Shown here piece by piece: positions 61,101 to 64,000 of a stretch of 64,000 nt of DNA. Position 1 is the first letter of the stretch. Each line of letters begins with the position of its first letter. Origin of the DNA: Prinia subflava (lineage: Eukaryota > Chordata > Aves > Passeriformes > Cisticolidae); assembly GCF_021018805.1 (NCBI RefSeq), contig NC_086247.1, forward strand, positions 124,001-188,000, read 5' to 3'. The position numbers and the translations under genes were made by a program. The notes under the pieces were generated by a model, which worked only from the letters and a program-made list of their open reading frames with translations, did no database searches and had not been told where the DNA came from.

Positions 61101-63920
61101 GGACCTCTGGGCAGGTCCTTGTGCTTCCCATCCCTGCAAGTCTGGGCTGCTTTTAGTCCATTCCCTGTCCATGAACACCTTTGTTCTCCACACTTCCCCC
61201 AGTGCTTCAGATGAAACAAACTTTGCATCGTTTCCTCACTCCCTCCTCCCTTACCCACCAAACCTCTGTCCCTGGACACTCAGTGGGCAGATTTCCAGCA
61301 AGTTTCCAGCAGATTTCCCAGTGTTCTCACGCTCAAATTGCAAATTTGTGCAGTCTCTTGTGCCCTTTTCCCAAAGGGAAGAGCCCTGGGAGTCTGCCTC
61401 TTCCCCCTGGCCTCTGGAGGAGCCCAGGCCTGGGGTGCTGGTGCTGGGCCCCACGCATGGAACAATTCTGCTGGTGACACAGGCCACGAGAGGGCCAGGG
61501 ACAGCAGGGGACACGAGCAGGTGGCTCTCTGGGGCAGTGTCCTGCAGGCTGCCAGGCCCCAGGGGGGTTCCTCAGGGCTCAGGCCTGGGGCCAGCTCTGG
61601 GCAAGAATTTATTAAAGATTTCATATGGCTGCAGGAGCTGAACACAACAGTGACACTTTGCTGATGAGGCCAAACTGGGAGGTGCTGGTGACTCTCTCAG
61701 GGGCCATGGACCCTCACGGGAGGATCCAGACAAGCTGGAACAGTTTAATGCATTATTAATTAATGCTGGAACATTAATGCAACCATTAATGGCATGAAAT
61801 TTAACCAGAGCAAATGCCAGGTTCCACAGCTGGGAAGCACAAAGCCAGGTCCAGGTATGACTTGGAGAGGAGTGGCTGGACAGTTCAGTAAAAACACTTT
61901 TTTCCACCTCATACTGTTCCTCATCACCTCCTAAAATAACTCTAAATCAGGAGGAAATGACATCAAAAGCGAGAGCAGCATTTACCTCCTGGTAAAACCT
62001 ACAGCAGCACCGTGAGCACAGAGAGCTGTGCCTGCAGCCCCGTGTGAGTGCTGCTCACCTGGCACAGCCTCACTGCCTGCAGTGGCTTTGAAAAAGTCAC
62101 TCAGGTGTTTGAAATGTCAGCTGCAGGCACGGAGCTGCTGCAGAGAGCCCAGAGCAGGGACATGGGAATACTCCGAGGGCTGGAGCCCTTCTGCTCTGGG
62201 GCCGGGCTGGGAGAGCTGGACTGTTCAGCCTGGAGGAGAGAAATTGCTGCAGCCTTTCAGTGCCCAGAGGGTCTCCAGGAGACCTGGAGGGGGCTCTGAA
62301 CGAGGGCCTGGAGTGGCAGCACCAGGGGAAATGGCTTTCCCTGCCAGCAGGCAGGGCCAGAGGGGATACTGGGAGGAATCCTTCCAAAGGAGGGTGGTGG
62401 CACGAGCTGCCCAGAGAAGCTGTGGCTGCCCCATCCCTGGAAGTGTTCCTGGACAGGGCTTGGAGCCCTGGTCCAATGCCAGGTGTCCTTGCCATGGCAG
62501 GGGCTGGGACTGAGTGGGATTAAACTCCTCTGACTGAGACCATTCTGTGATTCCATGACACAGGACACCTGAAACCACAGCACTTCCACCAGCCCAGAGA
62601 GCATCAGTGGAGCATCCACAGAATTCTTTAACATTCACTTACTCAGGTTATCCCCAGGCCTTACAATAACCCCCCATGGGCTTCTGAGGTGCTGCATTTC
62701 CCCAGGAAAGGAATGAGGACAAACTTGTGTGCACAAATCCCCACGTACCTTCCTCCTCTTTCATCTTCTTCAGGTCATCCTCCCCCACCAAGGACACACG
62801 CTTGGGGGGCTTGTCCAGGTGCTGTTGCTTCACCTCGATCTCAAAATACTTCTGCCTCTCACGGAAGGACCTTTGCTCAGGGCTGTGCTGTCCCCCGGGG
62901 CTGTGTGCGGCCACCTGCAAGAGCCACACGGCTGCCCACGACTGCCCAAGGCCAGACCACTGCCCACTGCCCACACCACTGCCCAGTGCCCACACCACTG
63001 CCCACTGCCCACTGCCCACTGCCCACGGCCACACCACTGCCCACAGCCACACCACTGCCCACGGCCCAGCCACACCACTGCCCCCTGCCCACTGCCCAGT
63101 GCCCACGGGCCGCCCATGGGCCACCCACCCACAGCACTGCCCACTGCCCACTGCCCAGTGCCCACACCACTGCCCACTGCCCACACCACTGCCCACTGCC
63201 CACTGCCCACGGCCACACCACTGCCCACTGCCCACACCACTGCCCACTGCCCACTGCCCACGGGCCACCCACCCACAGCACTGCCCACTGCCCACGGCCA
63301 CACCACTGCCCACTGCCCACACCACTGCCCACTGCCCACTGCCCACGGGCCGCCCACCCACAGCACTGCCCACTGCCCACGGCCACACCACTGCCCCCTG
63401 CCCAGTGCCCACGGCCACACCACTGCCCACTGCCACACCACTGCCCACTGCCCACTGCCCAGCCACACCACTGCCCACTGCCCACTGCCCACGGCCACAC
63501 CACTGCCCACTGCCCACTGCCCACGGCCACACCACTGCCCACTGGCCCCTGCCCAGTGCCCATGGCCACACCACTGCCCACGGGCAACCCAGCCACACCA
63601 CTGCCCACTGCCCACTGCCCACGGCCACACCACTGCCCACTGCCCAGTGCCCACGGCCACACCACTGCCCACTGCCCACTGCCCACAGGTCGCCCACCCC
63701 CAGCACTGCCCACGGGCCATGGGCACCCTCCCCCTGTCACCCCCACCCTCACTCTGCAGATGCCCCACACTCTCCTCCTCCTCCTCCCCAGCTCTTCCCC
63801 ACCCTGACCCCATCTCCCCATCCACAGCCCCCAGGACCCCACCTTCCTTCCAGCCCCAGCCCCAGAACTCACCTCCGAGGCCATTTTGGTGTTTTCTGAG
63901 CTGTTCTGACCACACAATTC
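41170..63920 (-). CDS. SCRIB: SCRIB (Scribble) C-terminal part, partial gene
   Basis: Ten exons in transcript order: 63920-63873, 62914-62749, 60442-60277, 58953-58864, 57790-57623, 51489-51350, 50971-50934, 49984-49910, 48327-48276, 43336-43176. All phases match and the sum is 1,104 nt (367 codons plus TAG). The stretches FRERQKYFEIEV, PKRVSLVGEDDLKKM, VRTAKAERRQQERLR, KRALEAEKRAMWRAARMKSLE, SPAPTPSPTPLE and FDYREFAAIPSSKPVYEIQ identify the region after PDZ4 of Scribble. Family knowledge: SCRIB is a basolateral LAP-family scaffold acting with DLG and LGL in epithelial polarity, Wnt/PCP signalling and growth control. Leucine-rich repeats and PDZ domains lie beyond the right edge. The feature start includes the inferred 3' UTR; coding sequence begins at 43176. 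Confidence 0.95.
41189..41194 (-). promoter_or_regulatory. candidate polyadenylation signal for SCRIB
   Basis: TTTATT on + reads AATAAA on the minus strand and is the first such hexamer noticed downstream of the SCRIB stop. Confidence 0.5.
43176..43336 (-). CDS. SCRIB: SCRIB last coding exon and stop
   Basis: Acceptor TTGCAG, stop TAG at 43178-43176. Encodes an acidic stretch, then LEDMALYSSKRKLRHSRR and the terminus SLETAVPT, which aligns with the basic C-terminus of vertebrate SCRIB. Confidence 0.9.
43390..43570 (+). mobile_element. CR1 3' end, plus orientation, next to SCRIB last exon
   Basis: GGCCCTAGCACAGGCTGCCC, TGATGGAAGGGGTCCCTGC and TTCTGTGATTCTGG. Confidence 0.7.
43610..43745 (-). 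mobile_element. CR1 3' end, minus orientation
   Basis: CAGGGACACCTTCTGCTAGA, TCAGGTTGCTCCAAGCCCT and CTTGAACACTTTCAGG. Confidence 0.75.
43985..44500 (+). mobile_element. CR1-like internal fragment
   Basis: Words GTCTGCTGGAAGGACAGCCC, AGGAGGGCACAGGCAATCC and GTGAGCTTCCAGTGCAAATG resemble more 5' CR1 sequence. Degraded; no frame remains. Confidence 0.45.
44560..44740 (-). mobile_element. CR1 fragment, minus orientation
   Basis: CCCTCTGGCAGTGGAAGCCA, CCTGTCACTCCAGCCCC and TCCTGCAGGCTGAACACTCC. Confidence 0.75.
44740..47270 (-). other. SCRIB last intron, middle part
   Basis: 2.5 kb of the 4.9-kb intron between exons 48276-48327 and 43176-43336. No exon-like segment or named repeat was recognised. 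Confidence 0.55.
47270..47570. repeat. minisatellite, about 5-6 units of 37-58 bp
   Basis: Repeats of GGATGAAGAACAGATACAAC, CTCAAGGGAACAACCCAGAG and CTTAGAGGATGA with an optional CTCTGAGG segment. Located in the last SCRIB intron. Confidence 0.9.
48276..48327 (-). CDS. SCRIB: SCRIB penultimate exon
   Basis: 52 nt, acceptor CTTGCAG, donor CTCAG/GTAAGC. Encodes SPDAADDLRYVDDRSNS, followed in phase by the last exon. Confidence 0.85.
48595..48800 (+). mobile_element. CR1 3' end, plus orientation
   Basis: GGCCCTGGCACAGGTGCCC, GATGGTGGAAGGTGTCCCTG and CCTTCCAACACAAACCATCC. Confidence 0.85.
48810..49900 (-). other. SCRIB intron
   Basis: Unique intronic sequence; nothing recognised apart from normal splice sites at its edges. 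Confidence 0.5.
49910..49984 (-). CDS. SCRIB: SCRIB exon, KKFDYREFAAIPSSKPVYEIQ region
   Basis: 75 nt, phase 0 to 0, acceptor TTCTAG, donor CAG/GTATAA. Strong family match. Confidence 0.93.
50934..50971 (-). CDS. SCRIB: SCRIB micro-exon, 38 nt
   Basis: Acceptor CTCCTGCAG, donor CTG/GTATGA. Encodes DCSPRNVTSPGRL, which aligns with the STSPGRL stretch of vertebrate SCRIB. Without it the flanking phases would not join. Confidence 0.85.
51350..51489 (-). CDS. SCRIB: SCRIB exon, MKSLEQDALKAQMV
   Basis: Acceptor GAGGCAG, donor GAAG/GTACCG, phase 2 in, phase 1 out. Ends SPAPTPSPTPLE. Confidence 0.95.
51880..52010 (+). mobile_element. CR1 tail, plus orientation
   Basis: CAACCTGATCTAGTGGGAGG, TGTCCCTGCCCAGGCACGGG and CACTCCGGGATTCTGTGA. 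Confidence 0.8.
52183..52347 (-). CDS. SCRIB: candidate SCRIB cassette exon, 55 codons, in frame
   Basis: Acceptor CTCCTCAG preceded by about 50 nt of CTC-type microsatellite; donor CCAG/GTGTGC. The 165-nt exon is open in exactly the frame needed: it enters in phase 2 from the exon ending at 57623 and leaves in phase 2 into the exon starting at 51489. Its first half (SSALEDSIKQYEQDLARRLY) is charged and helical; the second half is Ala/Gly/Pro/Ser-rich. I do not recognise it in mammalian SCRIB. It could be a lineage-specific alternative exon or a chance open frame. Confidence 0.45.
52348..52402. repeat. GGA/GAA trinucleotide microsatellite (CTC on the transcribed strand)
   Basis: Plus strand is pure A/G apart from single interruptions. 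On the SCRIB-sense strand it is a continuous pyrimidine tract ending in CTCAG, the acceptor of the candidate cassette exon. Confidence 0.92.
52960..53220 (+). mobile_element. CR1 3' end, plus orientation
   Basis: CTTCCCAATGCCAGAGGGCA, CCAGAGCAGCTGTGGCTGC and GACAGTGGAAAGTGTCCCTG. Confidence 0.85.
54650..54965 (+). mobile_element. CR1 3' end, plus orientation
   Basis: TTCCCACTGCCAGGGGCAGG, GTGAGGCCCTGGCACAGG and CATCCTGGGATTCTGTGAA, with an internal deletion. Confidence 0.8.
55570..56672. repeat. 30-bp minisatellite, about 36 units
   Basis: Basic unit ACACAGAGCTGTGCCTGTGC plus TCCTGGTGAC (30 bp), with 24-bp deletion forms and longer forms carrying ACCCACCACAGC or TCTACCACAGC. The period is a multiple of 3, so frames of up to 385 codons (-) and 499 codons (+) run through it. 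Nine units read CAGGTACAG on the SCRIB-sense strand. Confidence 0.95.
56680..57535. repeat. 80-bp minisatellite, about 10 units
   Basis: Unit includes CTGTGCTGTGCTGGCAGAAG, GGGACAGCTCAGCCAATGCC and AGATCCCACACAGCCTCCCC. The 80-bp spacing is exact between several copies (for example 56941, 57021, 57101). It directly follows the 30-bp array and ends about 90 bp from the SCRIB exon 57623-57790. Confidence 0.95.
57623..57790 (-). CDS. SCRIB: SCRIB exon, AKAERRQQERLR to RAMWRAAR
   Basis: Acceptor CTGCCAG, donor CACG/GTGAGC, 168 nt, phase 2 to 2. GC-rich coding exon with CpGs; the conserved SPAEKRALEAEKRAMWRAA is unmistakable. Confidence 0.95.
57885..58300 (+). mobile_element. possible solo LTR of an endogenous retrovirus
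   Basis: Single-copy-looking block beginning near TGTGATAGAAATGAAGGC, with AATAAA at 58,205-58,210 followed by a GAGATTCTGTCACTGTCCCT U5-like end. No target-site duplication could be fixed and no internal viral genes are present. Sense is antisense to SCRIB. Confidence 0.35.
58395..58632. repeat. short-period ACACAGGACACTGC minisatellite
   Basis: Irregular 8-16-bp mix of ACACAGGACA, CTGCACAC and GCACACAGCA between SCRIB exons 57623-57790 and 58864-58953. Confidence 0.93.
58670..58760 (+). mobile_element. CR1 tail, plus orientation
   Basis: GGGTTGAAACCAGACGGTCT, then GCTGGGATTCTCTGAGG. Confidence 0.6.
58864..58953 (-). CDS. SCRIB: SCRIB exon, 90 nt
   Basis: Acceptor TTTTTCCAG, donor TTGGG/GTGAGT. 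Encodes PLELSENSSSQRNSLEEGIK. Phase 2 to phase 2, so it can be skipped in frame. Confidence 0.87.
60277..60442 (-). CDS. SCRIB: SCRIB exon, acidic coiled-coil-like
   Basis: Acceptor TTGGCAG, donor CTCG/GTAAGG. Encodes ARKLQQQRALLLEEEAEEEE and then SSVIIEGVEYKVERL. Charged and helical in character. Confidence 0.93.
60488..61095. repeat. 40-bp minisatellite, about 15 units
   Basis: Unit ACCTCAGGGCAGGTCCTTAC plus AGGGAAACCCCCAGGAGGGG, 38-41 bp. On the SCRIB-sense strand each unit reads CCTGTAAGGACC, a donor-like GTAAGG word. It sits about 45 bp upstream of the acceptor of exon 60277-60442. Confidence 0.95.
61480..61870 (+). mobile_element. CR1 internal/3' fragment, plus orientation
   Basis: GGGCTCAGGCCTGGGGCCAG, GATGAGGCCAAACTGGGAGG and AACCAGAGCAAATGCCAGGT resemble the end of the CR1 reverse-transcriptase frame and adjacent 3' UTR. 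Broken by stops. Confidence 0.65.
62140..62560 (+). mobile_element. CR1 3' end, plus orientation
   Basis: CTGTTCAGCCTGGAGGAGAG, CCAGAGAAGCTGTGGCTGCC and GACCATTCTGTGATTCCATG. Confidence 0.85.
62749..62914 (-). CDS. SCRIB: SCRIB exon, RQKYFEIEV/RVSLVGEDD
   Basis: Acceptor TTGCAG, donor GAAG/GTACGT, phase 0 in, phase 1 out. Strongly conserved SCRIB sequence. Confidence 0.95.
62925..63705. repeat. CCACTGCCCA minisatellite filling a SCRIB intron
   Basis: About 780 bp of CCACTGCCCA, CTGCCCACGGCCACAC and related units. It fills most of the 958-bp intron between exons 63873-63920 and 62749-62914, reaching within about 12 nt of the acceptor at 62915. The SCRIB-sense strand is GTGGGCAGTGGGCAG, G-run rich. 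Confidence 0.95.
63873..63920 (-). CDS. SCRIB: SCRIB exon, 48 nt
   Basis: Acceptor TTCTTAG, donor GAG/GTGAGT, 16 codons ending NTKMASE, phase 0 at both ends. It matches the GGKMAES area of vertebrate SCRIB. Confidence 0.75.
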
Positions 63921-64000
63921 CTAAGAACAGAGAAAAACATGCATGTTCTAAAAGGAAACTTTCCAGCCACCCCCCAGCCATCCTCCAGCCATGTGTCCCC

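Noticed and set aside
62925..63705. Very long frames on both strands at the right end (over 340 codons)
   Set aside because: Repeat-encoded by the CCACTGCCCA array; only the ends near 62,749-62,914 and 63,873-63,920 are real SCRIB exons.
1..64000. tRNA, rRNA, CRISPR arrays, bacterial-type operons
   Set aside because: None seen. The tandem arrays have no spacer-repeat pattern and the window is intron-containing vertebrate DNA.

Overview
This is vertebrate nuclear DNA, almost certainly from a bird. It carries three spliced protein-coding genes with short introns, dozens of CR1-type LINE fragments in both orientations (the dominant avian interspersed repeat), and an unusual number of GC-rich minisatellites. 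The gene order MAPK15 (+), FAM83H (-), SCRIB (-) is that of human 8q24.3. A GC-rich avian microchromosome or a chromosome end would fit the repeat density, but that is inference.

Layout. 1-11,061: MAPK15 (ERK7/8) on +. Twelve exons join in frame to 534 codons plus stop; the first coding exon (start codon and first glycines of the P-loop) lies outside the window or was not recognised. 11,062-13,223: the tail-to-tail gap with the two 3' UTRs. 13,224-20,599: FAM83H on -, complete in four coding exons, 1,126 aa. 20,600 to about 41,170: no coding gene recognised. This interval holds CR1 fragments, two CpG-rich islands (about 32.46-33.26 kb and 38.54-39.52 kb) that are candidate promoters, and several minisatellites. 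41,170-63,920: the C-terminal third of SCRIB on -. Ten exons join in frame to 367 codons plus stop. An eleventh, frame-neutral 165-nt cassette exon at 52,183-52,347 is newly proposed here. The rest of SCRIB (leucine-rich repeats and PDZ domains) lies beyond the right edge.

Functional theme. MAPK15 is an atypical MAP kinase linked to ciliogenesis and autophagy. FAM83H anchors casein kinase 1 to keratin filaments. SCRIB is the basolateral polarity scaffold. All three act in epithelial cells, but they are separate transcription units and the window gives no evidence of co-regulation.

No undescribed multi-gene system was found. The best leads are the SCRIB cassette exon whose polypyrimidine tract is a CTC microsatellite; the pair of intronic minisatellites upstream of it that repeat 3' and then 5' splice-site-like words on the transcribed strand; a MAPK15 activation-loop exon that is about 77% GC inside a much more AT-rich gene; and a dense CRE/E-box cluster beside a GC minisatellite near 38.85 kb. 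Exon limits come from reading splice junctions and checking phase by hand. Repeat edges are approximate.
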